This document shows, in pieces, positions 36,561 through 47,854 of a stretch of 64,000 bases of DNA. The notes under the pieces were generated by a model. That model saw nothing but the letters and a program-made list of their open reading frames with translations, made no database searches and was not told the DNA's origin. The position numbers were made by a program, and so were the translations under genes. How positions within the stretch are numbered: the stretch's first letter is position 1; each line of letters opens with the position of its first letter. Origin of the DNA: Ophiodon elongatus (lineage: Eukaryota; Chordata; Actinopteri; Perciformes; Hexagrammidae); assembly GCA_016806645.1 (NCBI GenBank), contig JACSYO010001855.1, positions 2,107,001-2,171,000 of the forward strand, read 5' to 3'.

Positions 36561-36989
36561 TGTAGTCTATCATATAAACAGTCAAGTTCGCTAAAGCAAG
36601 TCAGACTTGATTTTTTTCTGCTATTTTGTCACATGTTAACATGATAACAAATAAAGATCCATAATTCAAAACATAATCCTCATTGTATCATCATTGAATT
36701 GGGAATAGGGAAATCCTATTATAAAATGCATTAACGGGTATTTCAGATCTGTCTGTGGGTTTGTGTCAAAGCACCATGATTGTGATGCAGTGTTAACTTG
36801 TTCCCTCAAAAAAATTGTATCACCTGGATGTTTACAATCCAGCATGGGACGAGTGAATTGGGACTCTTTCGCTACATAAAAGCTGGTGCATACTGTACAT
36901 CTTCACATGGTGTCCCCTTGAAATGTAGAGTTTTGACATGTGACAATGCAACATCAAACAATTTATTGTCAAGAAACAAAACACTGATA

Positions 36990-37084
36990 TGGTTAAACTT
37001 GATCATGAGAGTGGAACTACACAGACAAAAACCCTGCAAATTTTCCTTTGCGGGACTAATAAAGGATTATCTTATCTTATCTTA
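36990..37084 (+). mobile_element. 3' tail of a non-LTR retrotransposon (LINE-like)
   Basis: CCTTTGCGGGACTAATAAAG followed by (TTATC)n is the ending I recall for L2-type LINEs and derived SINEs in fish. Only the tail is recognisable, and the insertion looks 5'-truncated. Confidence 0.6.
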
Positions 37085-37199
37085 GAAAACAAATGAAAAT
37101 GAGTGCGAAAGTTCATTCTTGACTGAACTAAAGTTAATTTAAAAAACAACAACCTCCTCATTCATGTTAGCTTATAAATTAATATTGGAATGGATATTA

Positions 37200-37305
37200 C
37201 AACATCTGTATTTCCATTACAACTGGGAAAACTCCATCTGTTGATAATACTTTTGATATGATCAGAACAGCTAATTTGTGGTCAAGTTGATTTTGGTCTA
37301 GATTT
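37200..37305 (+). repeat. Fragment of the fold-back repeat family (see 62264)
   Basis: AACATCTGTATTTCCAT, the GACTCCATCTG-like block and the following GATAAT/CAGCTAA segments align in order with 62402-62490. Confidence 0.55.
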
Positions 37306-39278
37306 ACATTGGTTATTGAGACACTGGAGTCCCTCTGACATGCCACACTTAAGGTGGCATAATCATTACATACAGAAAGTATTGATTTGGTGTATGGACA
37401 AAAAGAGATTCTTAAAATTGTTAGTGTTGCTGTTCAAGTTATTCCCCAACCAGCCGTACTCACAGTGACTATTTAATACCTCCTAGTTTGTGCAAGTGTT
37501 CGACTCCCAATTTGTACAAACATTCTCTCACAAACACTTTGACCAAATCCCAGCAAACCACAAGTGGTCATTACAATTGAAACTTCCAAGTTATTCACCT
37601 GAATATCAAATTACGTGTTCAAGCTAAAAAAAGAAAAATCAAAGCATTAGTGCTTCATCATGTGTACGATAAGTAGTAGCTGTCTGAACACTGAGGTAAA
37701 TTAATCACATTGAGAAGTTAAGGCTGCATATGACCACAGCTCATTGTGTTTGTACGAACAGCATTCACTGAAACACTGTCCAAGCATGGATTTCATCACA
37801 ATGAAGAAATGATTGTGGGTATAATCTTGAGAGAAAAGTTGACCTTTTCAGCAGTATGCACTTATTTTCCCTGAGATATGTGGGCCACAGAATGGTAACC
37901 TTTGAGGAGGTCACATTCTTCTGCCTCTGGATCACCTTACCAAATGAGTTTACTGAAAACGTGGATACTCATTTCTGTGGCTCTTGGTATTCTCGACCAA
38001 TCACCCAAATACCCTGTATTTGAAGACACGTCTACTGTGGCCTCTCATTATAACATAAATGCATATTAATTAGATTAATAGGATGAGCATTAAGAATCAT
38101 AACTTGATGTGGTAGGTGTTTTAAGGATGAGTGAGTGTCTCTGGATGTATCTAACAAGGTCAATGTTAACTTTCTCCCACTTAGGCCCACACTAAATATT
38201 TACAGGTGTGCAAAACAAATAACACCCACATTGTCAACAAGAAACTCACTTTTTAGTTTTAATTTATTAAAATACTTATCTAAATGTTTTAATGATTTAA
38301 AGAGTAAATTAGCTTGTCATGTTATTTTAATGTTTGCTAATTTATTAAAGCTCTTTCTCCTCTATCCGTTCACTTGTTGGTAAAACAAGTCAGCAATAAA
38401 ACACACAATGTGGACTTTATTTATAAAAGGCTGTGGCTTGAGACTAATATAGACTGGCTGTTATAGAGCTGTGGGAACCACAGTCCAGGCTTCTCTCCAC
38501 CTGTGCACAAGCGCGTGCAACTGCATAGGTCATTATCGAATGCGCGCGCGGGCGCGAGTTCGACTGTTTGCTCTTCAAATGAGCGCATTCCTCCAATCAG
38601 CCAATTGAATTGGTGTTGACATAATGACGTGAAACATCAAGAACTGCATTATTTTCGATACAACAATTGTTAACGGGTTAGTAGAGTGAAAGAGTATAGG
38701 TTGCCTTAATGGATTTAAACAAACTGCAGCTAGGTAAACTAGGTAAATACATATTTTAATATCTGCTCATCACCTGGATTGTGTATTATTTTCAACACTG
38801 TTTCAAGATTAATTTTTATTTTTGTCCAATTGAGGTCACGTGGAGTCGTCCCATCATCTGCTACTGAAACCCTGAATTAATTAACGTCAATAATTTCAGT
38901 GTCTTTACTCAGCGATGAATACTATTTGAACCTAAATATGTATACCCAGCATCCTATAAAACAGTGGGTATATTGTGATTACTGGGGCATAAGGATACAA
39001 ATATTTACTATGTCGCTCATCAACTATTGCCAATGAAAATGAACGATTGGACCAGATTTTAATTTATTTCAGTTTGTCCTCCTTAAAGTCAATTCTGATG
39101 TATATTCTAGATTCTAGAAGATTAATTAATTTATGATTGTACACAATGATAAATTAAAAAAAAAAAAAAGATTGATTGATTTTGTGGGAAGGTATATCCT
39201 CCATGTTTTCAGGTGGTTGTGTCTCCCTAAATATTTCTTTGATCCTTGATATCCACAATGCAGAGCAGGTGTCCCTCA

Positions 39279-39292
39279 ACGCCCCCTAGCGG
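39279..39292 (-). promoter_or_regulatory. CTCF-like binding motif
   Basis: On the minus strand this reads CCGCTAGGGGGCGT. It fits the CTCF core CCRSYAGRKGGC. It lies between FOXD3 and ALG6, about 2.3 kb beyond the FOXD3 stop, so an insulator or loop anchor is plausible. Confidence 0.5.
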
Positions 39293-40126
39293 CTTGAATC
39301 TCCTCCGAGGTGATGTCAGCCTGCATGCTGCATCACCGGTGCAGCATCACAGCACATACACACGGAGACATCACGCTGCAGTTTTACTGCATGTGAGCAT
39401 AGGAGTTTTACTTAAAGACCCCGCTTTGTGAAGACTGAACCTGTTTCTGTAACCACACACACTCTATGACTGAAATAAATCAAGTAATAGATATGACATT
39501 TATAAGCGTGTTAACTAAGTGCGAGTTTACTGTTTAAATGCTTTGATGCTTTCTTTTGGAAATTATGTTTAAAATACCCCTCTAAAAAGACACACGTAGA
39601 GCTGCATTTGACAAACTCCCATATTGCGTTTCCGCATGTACTCGCTAAATATAAATTATATTTTGTGACTGCACCCTGAAAGTGACCTCTGGTGGTGCCT
39701 GCACGTCTCTTTCACAAACTCTTTGAACTGTCTCTTAGAGCGATGTGAATATTTCAGACCTTAGTTCCCATAAGAAAAACATAACGAGAGAAATCAAGAA
39801 CCAATACATAGTCTATTTCTTTTTCTCTCTCTATGATATGACGTGTTATTATGTGAGGAAAACTCAACGAGGGAAACTGGGTTTGTTTGGCAATATAACG
39901 AATTCTAAAATACTATAATAATATACCGTACAACTATGCTACAATTAATAATAATAGTGATATGATGCAAATAATAATAATAGCCCAATAAAAATGAATG
40001 AAATGTCACGGTGACATTGGAGAAGCCTTTTGCATCATCAGCACCTTCTTCGGTGTCTGAAAGTGAATTGAAGCGAGAGGCTCCTTTCTCTTTCTCATGG
40101 GGATCAGATAAATATAGCGCCTGTAA

Positions 40127-40144
40127 CCCCCCCCCTCCCCCCTG

Positions 40145-40206
<62 letters not shown>
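40127..40206. repeat. Poly-C run followed by (CA)30 microsatellite
   Basis: A C-run to 40142 with one T, then pure CA at 40146-40206. Confidence 0.97.
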
Positions 40207-40207
<1 letters not shown>

Positions 40208-41573
40208 AACCCGATCACCATTTGCTGTTTGCGTAGAAGTGATTAGCCAGACACAACTGCGAAGCTGTTACCTTTGTAGTAGCCAAGCCGCAGAATATCA
40301 TGTAAAACGACACGAGCAGTGATGTAATGGAGAATTAAAAGGTGTCTCAACTGTGACCTCCAGTCAGAGATCATTATCAGGAAACAACCATAAATATAGT
40401 TTAAAAAACAATTAGACTGTTTTATTATCTACCCCTAAATGTTCATATGTTTACACATACGGGTTGTCTTCACAGCTAAAATATGATGTGAGATTTATAT
40501 CAGCCTAAAAAAGCAACATTTCACAAATATAAGTTTTGGCACCCTTCGGGTTTTAATGTCAGGATATGACATGTCTTCACTTTTACATCATGATCACCCC
40601 TTCCGCATCTTCTTTCCTTTTAAAATCCATATAAATAAATGTGCTAATTCCTTACTCGTTTTTAAAACTTTGGCAACAATTCTTGTTTAGTTAAAAAAGT
40701 AATTCCAATAATTTTAAAAGCTCGAAATAATGTTGCAAAGCAAGCTACAAATACATATAATTCTGAAAATGGTTAATATGGTTGACTGTTTAGCTGTAAA
40801 AACGCGATACATATAATTATAGTAGTAGACTGGATTAAAAATTAAACATAAAAAGCCCAAATTAAAATTATAGACTTTAAACACCGTGAAAATTAGATGA
40901 TAATAATAATTGTTAAGCCTGCAAAGTAAATTTAAGCACATAATATTCCGACAGTTTTATAATAGGCCTACATCTAAAATTTGAATATACATGTCTTCGA
41001 CTTACTAATGCCATTTTAGCGTGAGAGGTTATTTATATAAAATAATATTTGCAAGAATATGTTTCTCAATAAATCTGTTATCAAGCAATTTTACAATGTT
41101 AATAAAGAAAATTGATTTAATTCTTTCTTTGATTTATTTACAAATAAATTCAGTTTACAACACAATATAGCTACATAGAATTACATATATTTGATATTTT
41201 TTATTATTATAAACAGACTACTTTTCAGAGCTTTTTGAGTCTTATGAAAAGGAAGCAAAAAATGTGTCCAGTTGAGCTTCCGATACAAAAAAGAAAATGT
41301 AAAATAATTATCACAGATCCCAAACAGGAACAAAGGAGAAGAAAAGACAGGTAAAATCGTTTCGTTTTTTTTTTGTTATTTTTTTTTACAAATATTTACA
41401 AATATTACCTGTACAGAAATATCTCCTTTTTCTTTTTTTCCTCTGTCTTTACATGGCTACAGAGTCCAGTGTTGCCTATTGATTTGTGCTGTTCCCACTC
41501 CCACCCAACCCCACCCCTCGTAATAATAACGTCTCTATATAAAAATAAGAGTTTATTTTCTCATGGTATAAAG

Positions 41574-42755
41574 TCAATGTGACGGCCATTTGGACACCGC
41601 CGCCGCTGCTGAGGGTAAAACGTGTCCAGAAAGCATATTTGACGGCACGCTGAGCATGGGAGCGATAGCGGCGGAGGTCCGGCTCAGAGAGAGGGACTGA
41701 GCGCTCAGCAGGGCCGACTGAACGGTCACCGGAGGCCGCAGGAAAGCGGCGCCCGGTGAGACCGAGGAGGCGCTGGAGACCCCGATGATGTTCTCTATAC
41801 TGAAGGACGGTCTGTTTGAAGGCTCCGATTTGATCATGGACGCCGTACTCAGACTGTTGAGCTGGAGTTGAAGACTCGGGCTGAGCTGGGAGTTGAAGGC
41901 TTTTCTGTTCAGCTCCGCCGAGGACAGCAGAGGGACTCCCGGGGGCAGCATGTGTCCTATAGGGGGAATGTACGGGTACTGCAAAGCCGCCGGATGGGCA
42001 TAAGCCGGGTGGATCCCGTAGTGCCTCCCGTAGGGCCCCCCAAGGGTGTACGCACCGAAACTTTGCATCATGAGCGCAGTCTGGTCCCTGAGCATGTCCG
42101 GCTGAACTCTCTTGAACCTTTTCCTCCTCCTGAGGAAGCTGCCGTTGTCGAACATGTCCTCCGAGGCGGGGTCCAGGGTCCAGTAGTTGCCCTTGCCGGG
42201 GTTGCCGGGTTCCCGGGGGATTTTCACAAAGCAGTCGTTGAGGGACAAGTTGTGGCGAATAGAGTTTTGCCACGCCGGGAACTTCTCCCGGTAGTACGGG
42301 AAGCGGCTGCTGATGAACTCACAGATCCCGCTGAGGGTGAGCTTCTTCTGCGGGCTCTGGAGGATGGACATGGTGATGAGCGCGATGTAGGAGTACGGCG
42401 GCTTTACCAGGCTGTTTTTGGGCTTCTGGATCCCGCCTCCCGTTGCGCTCTGGTCTTGACCCTCTCCCTTCCCGGTGCCCGTCTCTCCCTCCCCGGAGCT
42501 CTCGCAGCACGGACTCCCTCCACCGGACCCCGTCTCCTCCTTCTCCACCTCGATCTCATCCTCCACCTCCTCGTCTCCCGCTTCTCCCCGCAGGTCGTGC
42601 AGAATGCCTCCCACCGGGCTGTCGCAGTCGCTGTCCACCCTCTCCATGCCCTCCTCGTCTCCCTCGCCCACCACGTCGATATCCACGTCCTCCGCCGTGA
42701 GCACAGTTTGGCCGGACATGTCGCTGGCTCTTTCGCTGCCTCCAGACAGGGTCAT
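41574..42755 (-). CDS. foxd3: FOXD3, forkhead box D3 transcription factor (single exon)
   Basis: One uninterrupted 393-codon frame, as expected for the intronless FOXD genes. The N-terminus carries the FOXD3-type stretch QTVLTAEDVDIDVVGEGDE, then an acidic/Gly-Ser region. The forkhead domain spans about residues 118-216 (KPPYSYIAL... to RRKRFKR), with recognition helix WQNSIRHNLSLNDCF at 162-176. FSIENIIG at 318-325 is the eh1-like Groucho/TLE-binding motif. IKSE at 308-311 fits a SUMOylation site. In vertebrates FOXD3 is a nuclear repressor and pioneer factor for neural-crest specification and pluripotency. The ATG at 42755 gives the conserved start; upstream sequence is CpG-island promoter. 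FOXD1, FOXD2 and FOXD5 are less likely given the N-terminus and the ALG6 neighbour. Confidence 0.97.
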   Translation of the reverse strand: MTLSGGSERASDMSGQTVLTAEDVDIDVVGEGDEEGMERVDSDCDSPVGGILHDLRGEAGDEEVEDEIEVEKEETGSGGGSPCCESSGEGETGTGKGEGQDQSATGGGIQKPKNSLVKPPYSYIALITMSILQSPQKKLTLSGICEFISSRFPYYREKFPAWQNSIRHNLSLNDCFVKIPREPGNPGKGNYWTLDPASEDMFDNGSFLRRRKRFKRVQPDMLRDQTALMMQSFGAYTLGGPYGRHYGIHPAYAHPAALQYPYIPPIGHMLPPGVPLLSSAELNRKAFNSQLSPSLQLQLNSLSTASMIKSEPSNRPSFSIENIIGVSSASSVSPGAAFLRPPVTVQSALLSAQSLSLSRTSAAIAPMLSVPSNMLSGHVLPSAAAAVSKWPSH

Positions 42756-43260
42756 CTCACGGCTTACTTCTACTTTTTGTTTTAAATTCTGGAGCCAAAA
42801 CAGCCGAGCCGCCGGGTGTGATGGTCAGTGCGCGCACACTGCTGGACTTCTGCTCGCCCCCGTCAAGGGATCGGATGTCTCCAACGATCTGAATGCGATT
42901 GGACCGGCAGCAAGCCGGTCAAGTCAAAGAAACTTCAACTTCTACAAATATGTCTCCACTCGGTAAGTGAGCAGGCCTGTGTGAAGCGGCGGGTCTTGCC
43001 TTCGAAGTTGGTTGGGGATGTTCTGCGCTCCGACGTCCCTTCTCGGTGCGTATATTTCCTACAGGAGCGGTATTTGGAGAACCAAGTCGAGATGACACAT
43101 GCTGCGTTTAAAGGCCGGAGCTTTTAAAAGGACTGTCTGATAGATTACTTTTCCCAGTATAAGATATACTATCAGCGCAGGACACGTGGTTTGGTGACGA
43201 CAGACGCCCCCTCTCCTCTCCTCTCCTCCCTCCCTCCTTCCTCTCCTCTCTGTTAAACCA
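42756..43260 (-). promoter_or_regulatory. FOXD3 promoter / CpG-island edge
   Basis: GC- and CpG-rich sequence continuous with the coding exon and fading near 43100. An inverted CCAAT (42898-42902) lies about 145 bases upstream of the start codon. A polypyrimidine mirror-like tract lies at 43207-43251. The transcription start is not determined. Confidence 0.55.
43207..43251. repeat. (TCTCC)n polypyrimidine tract upstream of FOXD3
   Basis: Forty-five bases of pure pyrimidine with a TCTCC/TCCC period, purine-only on the FOXD3 strand, about 450 bases upstream of the start codon. It can form triplex DNA. Confidence 0.9.
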
Positions 43261-44584
43261 TGCAAACTGGAGTTGTTTCATGGATTTGTCAACAATGGGA
43301 CATCAGCAATGCTGCTTTCCGCTGATTTCTGTGTTCGTCCGTCATAGACCATTTAACGGTGGCAGAGGAAGGAGGAGGAGGGGGAGAGAAAATTGGCCTG
43401 CATGATTGAAATATCTGATGCGCATTAACGTGGCGGCGTAAAAACAATACAAACCTATAACTTTGCTCAGGCAAACTGCTGAAAGCTGCAGAATGAAAAC
43501 GACGACAGCTAAGTTCACGTGATCCTCCTTTAACTTCTTTCAGGCCCTATGTGTTGTTGTTGTTTTTTTTATTGTGCATGCATGGATTTTTTTTTTCTCA
43601 CTTTATTTGAAACTATAGTTCCCGTGCATGATGCTCTTCGTGTTGGATACGTTGTCAGTGCGTAAGGATTCCACATTTGTGCTTTGTTTAGTTGGTGCAT
43701 GCCTTTGATATTTTCCAGTGTTTTGCAGTCCGCCGTGTAAATCCAAGCTACGAATGCAAAGCATGAATTGAAGTCTATTTATTCCCGCAGGATTAGCCGA
43801 AGGTGGGAAGAATATTGAGCAGCAGCGGCGGCCAGCAGCACCGGCGACTATGAATGGAGAGAATAAAGAATTCCCTTAAGAGTTTGGAAGAGGTGCTAAC
43901 GACCCCAATCAGTGCGTGGTTTTACATTTGAAAAAAGTAGGAAATGCGGGCAGCGGGTGAATGCAAAGAGAGCATTTATTCACAAGCATGAAGGTGAGCG
44001 GTGTAGGCTGGGCTCGGGGAGGGGATGTCGGATCCAATACAGAGGGGTTTCCTCCGCGGTGTGGGAACATTTGGGAGGAACAGGGGGAGATTTCGTACAA
44101 CGTTCAAAGCGACGGAAGAAAATGTGCCGTAAATTAACAATATAGGAAATGAAAACTCGGATATTTTCCGAGGTGCCACAAGCGATTTAAACGTTCAATT
44201 TTTTTTTTTTTTATCGGAAGTCTTTTAGCACGTTAATGAAAGTATTTATAATAAACACCATTCAGTTCTTTGAGCTAGAGCTTTAATTTAAACATGAAAC
44301 ACGTGAGAAATAAAGATATGGTGTTAACTATTATTGCTCAGACACAAGCTAATTTAAAACACAAGAAGGCAGAATGCATTTTAATTTAGGGAGCATTAAT
44401 ATTATTGATATTATCATTATTATCACCATTGTTACATTTCAATAAATTACACATGTCACCTATTAATGACATGATTATTAATTGCATTTTCATGAATTTA
44501 TTTTTGCATTTTACTTCACTTTAAAATCCCATCAGTGTTATTTTTATTTTTTATTTTATGAAGTAAATGTGATCCTTTAATTAC

Positions 44585-44830
44585 CTTTAGCGGCGCACAG
44601 AGGTGCTGCTTCACGCGCCACCTCCGCCACCTCTGCTCTCGGAATGAAAGTCGGATTAATCAAACGCTATCATTAATAATGCGCGTATGGGTCAAAGGAG
44701 GGAAACATGTCTTCCGATTAGACTTGCTTCGTGTTAATCTCCGTGACCTGTGTGATCTGGAGGTCCGTCAATACGGACTACTTAGCAGATGAAACCAGAG
44801 TCTATACATCAACTTTAATCCTGCTTTTCC
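44585..44830. promoter_or_regulatory. Candidate FOXD3 upstream enhancer
   Basis: CpG-containing, non-repetitive block with CGGATTAATCAAACG, CATTAATAATGCGCG and GGGTCAAAGGAGG motifs, about 1.8-2.1 kb upstream of the FOXD3 start. Homeodomain and LEF/SOX-type cores are clustered. Confidence 0.33.
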
Positions 44831-45197
44831 GTGGGGCGCATGTGTATTTAGGGAGGTTATATGTTTCTCTTTAGTTTCTGGCTTTTTCAGGCCCATAAAT
44901 CAGAAAAAAATCAACTTTTGTTCTTGGTTGTTTGTTAGAGAGGGTTTTTGCTCAAATTGAAACTTGTTTATTTATTTTTTTGCTTGTGCACCGCTGATTT
45001 GACACAGTTCTTGCATTTCTCCATAGCAACATAAGTTCATTGAACTCTTTCTGATATTAGACAAAACCTCACTTTTGGTGCCTTTTAAAAAAATAAAAAT
45101 AAAAGAGCTTTGTGAGCCACATTTGGCTGCTATTTTCTTATTTTTATTCTTTTTTTAAGGAATCAAGTCATAGAGCCACAAGATTTTGACCCACTGA

Positions 45198-45233
45198 TCT
45201 CTCTCTCTCTCTCTGTCTCTGTCTCTCTCTCTC

Positions 45234-45267
<34 letters not shown>
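45198..45267. repeat. (CT)n(GT)n compound microsatellite
   Basis: CT-rich to about 45234, then GT to 45267. Confidence 0.95.
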
Positions 45268-46539
45268 TGAGGAGAGAGACAGGTGCAGCCTGCCTCCTTT
45301 GAAAAAAGAACACCCCATGGTCGCAGTGTTGTGTGAAAGGCGGCGTAACTGCTGATATAACCTGACTGCAACAGCACCGAGAGGGGGTTTCAAACCCGTC
45401 CTTCCTGTGATCTTTTGAAGCCTCATAAATCCGCTTTTATACCTCCGCAGTTTGTTAATGAAATGTACGTTTTAAGCACACATGCACGGCTTAGCGCGAC
45501 AAAACCTTTTAGTATAATAAGCCAACTCGCTCCGGCATGAAACCATTAGGGGGGGACAGACAGGAGAGACAGCAGCAGCATGCAGCAGCACAGGTGATGG
45601 AGAGGAAGCAGTCACCACATGTGATCCCTGCAAACTACCAGCAAGGTCACCGAACAAATAATTGTGATCATAATAATGTGATGCTCTGGTGATTCCTGAG
45701 ATGGAGACTTTGTTTGTCTCTCTTGTCTCCCTGTAGGCTTCTCCTGCTGTCCCACTTGGGGTCAGAGGTCAGGGTCACCTGCAGAGGAGGACAGGGTGTT
45801 TGCTCAAAGACACTTCAGCGGACGCTTCAGACTACTGTCATGTTGAACAAGGAGACAGATTTGAGATGCTAAATATTGTTAATTCGTTTAATTTTGGGGG
45901 GGAAAGTCGTGAGATCATTTCACGGGTTTCCATTTTAAGTCAACTTGTTTCGATATTTTTCCCTTATAATGTGACATTATTTAATGCCTATGATTTCTGC
46001 TTTACGATTTCCATTTAATAATGTTTCAAAGAAAACCTTCAAAATTTGGGTAGTGCTCGCTCACACGCCTTTTTTTAGACCGTAAGACCAAATATGAACA
46101 TTTGACGACATATTATTTATGTGTGTGAGCTAAATGTAGAAAAGGTGAAGCAGATTGTTTTGAATTGGATGGACTTTGACCACCTAATCAATAGTGACTG
46201 TCGCTCGTCCTCTCCTTTAATCTGTTGATTTCTTAAAAAATAGGCTGTGCAGTAAATACGTGCCACAGATGTATTTACGAGTTTATTACTTATTGAGCCC
46301 TCAATAGGATTTTTAGTCTCATTTCAGGAAAAAAGTTTTTTAACGATCTAATGTATACATATTTGCTGTTATGAAATCGTCCTTTAAAATTGAGGATAGC
46401 CTACAAATGTGCTATTGTACATCATATATCTGCACATATGATAAGTGCTCAAAATACAAACACGCTAACAGGCTAATTAAAATCCCAAACTCTCATTCTT
46501 GCATCAAAATCATCTGTTTGTAAAAGCAGATTTTTGAAA

Positions 46540-46705
46540 GGCAACTCATTTCATTAATTAGGTGAGAGAGCAGTTGGGTGCAACAGCTAGTAAAACGATG
46601 TGATAAATGAATGGCATTGTTAGCGCGCATGTAATTACGACCATTATGTTAATTATTTTACACCAGTAGCCAAAATCTTCAGCTTGTCAGATTTAATAAA
46701 ACAAG
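46540..46705. promoter_or_regulatory. Candidate FOXD3 upstream enhancer
   Basis: CATTAATTAGG, GGCATTGTTAGCG, ATGTAATTACGACC and TGTTAATTATTTT lie within 120 bases of non-repetitive DNA. Dense homeodomain/SOX-like sites suggest a developmental element. Confidence 0.33.
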
Positions 46706-47701
46706 TTGCTCTAAAAAAAAAAAAAATAATTGAGAAAAAAAATATCACCATATTCGCAAATATTTGTGCCACACAACGGTTATGTTGCACAGAAACAACA
46801 AATGATTGACATATTTTTCATAGCCATAAAATAATTGTACATGGTCGACAATGTGAATTCTGCAGAAACCTCGTTACTCTTCCTTGTGGAAATCACCATT
46901 TTCAGCTCTTCTCAAAGAATCCACTCTATCAACCTGCGAGTTTCTGTCAAACAATATGATGGAGCCCATTTTTAACCTGCAGGATCAGCCGGAGCCAGAT
47001 CTCTCATAGGCACAAAGGGCCCAAAATAGACGACACTGATCCACGTGCGTGTGCTGTGTAAGTGTGTGTATGTTGGACGTCCCATCTATTTGAGCGTCTA
47101 TAAAGACACCATGCAGCAGATTACAGCAGGTGATGTAGAAGGATAATGTCTCAACTGACCTAAGATTTTAGTTTCGTTCACATTGGGTTGAGATAGATTA
47201 CATTATGATGAGGTCTGGATTCATGGTTCACATTATGGATTATGATAATAGCGTGTTTAAAAGAAAACAACCCAATTTATTTTCCAGTTGATTTGACCAC
47301 GGTGACCCATCTTCTTATTTATTGTTTGCAGGTGTTGTTGCTGATGTCTGTAGAAAAAAATAAATAAAATTGGATAGAATCAGTGGACAACTGGATACTT
47401 GGGTTAGCGCCTATAAAGGGAGGATCATCTACAATATATATTTAACTAACGAGTAATACATTTCTTTCACGTTGTCTTCACTCTGAGGTCATCAGGCACG
47501 TGTGCGGCCTTTCTAGGCGTCACCATCTGCAAGTTGTATTTTGGCCATTAAGTTTGCTTCGTCGTTTTAGAAATGATCGAGAGGGGGTGGTGGTGGGGGG
47601 CGGGGGGGAGGGCTTCTGTGAAAAGCATCTCATCAGGTGCTTTTTATGGGAGTGAAAAATCAAATACAAGCAGCGAAATTAATCATCTCATCCACCCTTG
47701 T

Positions 47702-47782
47702 TCCAATAAATGTCTGTGTAAAATATTGTCAAAATGTTTTGAACGTGTTATGAAAAACCTTAACGAATATTTGGTCACACTG
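47702..47782 (+). pseudogene. Possible LINE reverse-transcriptase remnant
   Basis: A short frame reads KILSKCFERVMKNLNEYL, reminiscent of the SKxFERVxxxxLxxYL segment of non-LTR reverse transcriptases. About 27 residues only, with no flanking domain. Confidence 0.25.
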
Positions 47783-47805
47783 GCTCGTCAGCAAATGGTC
47801 TCAAA

Positions 47806-47854
47806 CCCCCCCCCCCCACCCCTCTCTCCCTCTCTCCCTCTCTCTCTCTCTCTC
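47806..47854. repeat. Poly-C / (CT)n tract
   Basis: Pyrimidine-only except one A. Confidence 0.95.

Larger units (their letters stand above)
35181..41573. other. Intergenic region between ALG6 and FOXD3
   Basis: No coding exon was found. It holds an enhancer candidate (36150-36560), a LINE-like tail (about 37084), a fold-back fragment (37200-37305), a small CpG-rich block with a CCAAT box (38500-38640), a CTCF-like site (39279-39292) and a CA repeat (40146-40206). The FOXD3 3' UTR occupies the right end. Minus-strand AATAAA signals at 41205-41200 and 41138-41133 are candidates for its poly(A) site. Confidence 0.55.

Noticed and set aside
41476..42273. 265-codon minus-strand frame overlapping FOXD3
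   Set aside because: It is an alternative frame of the FOXD3 exon and carries no forkhead motifs.
41868..42785. 305-codon plus-strand frame antisense to FOXD3
   Set aside because: It is the mirror of a GC-rich coding exon, is biased in composition and has no recognisable domain. The forkhead frame on the other strand explains it.
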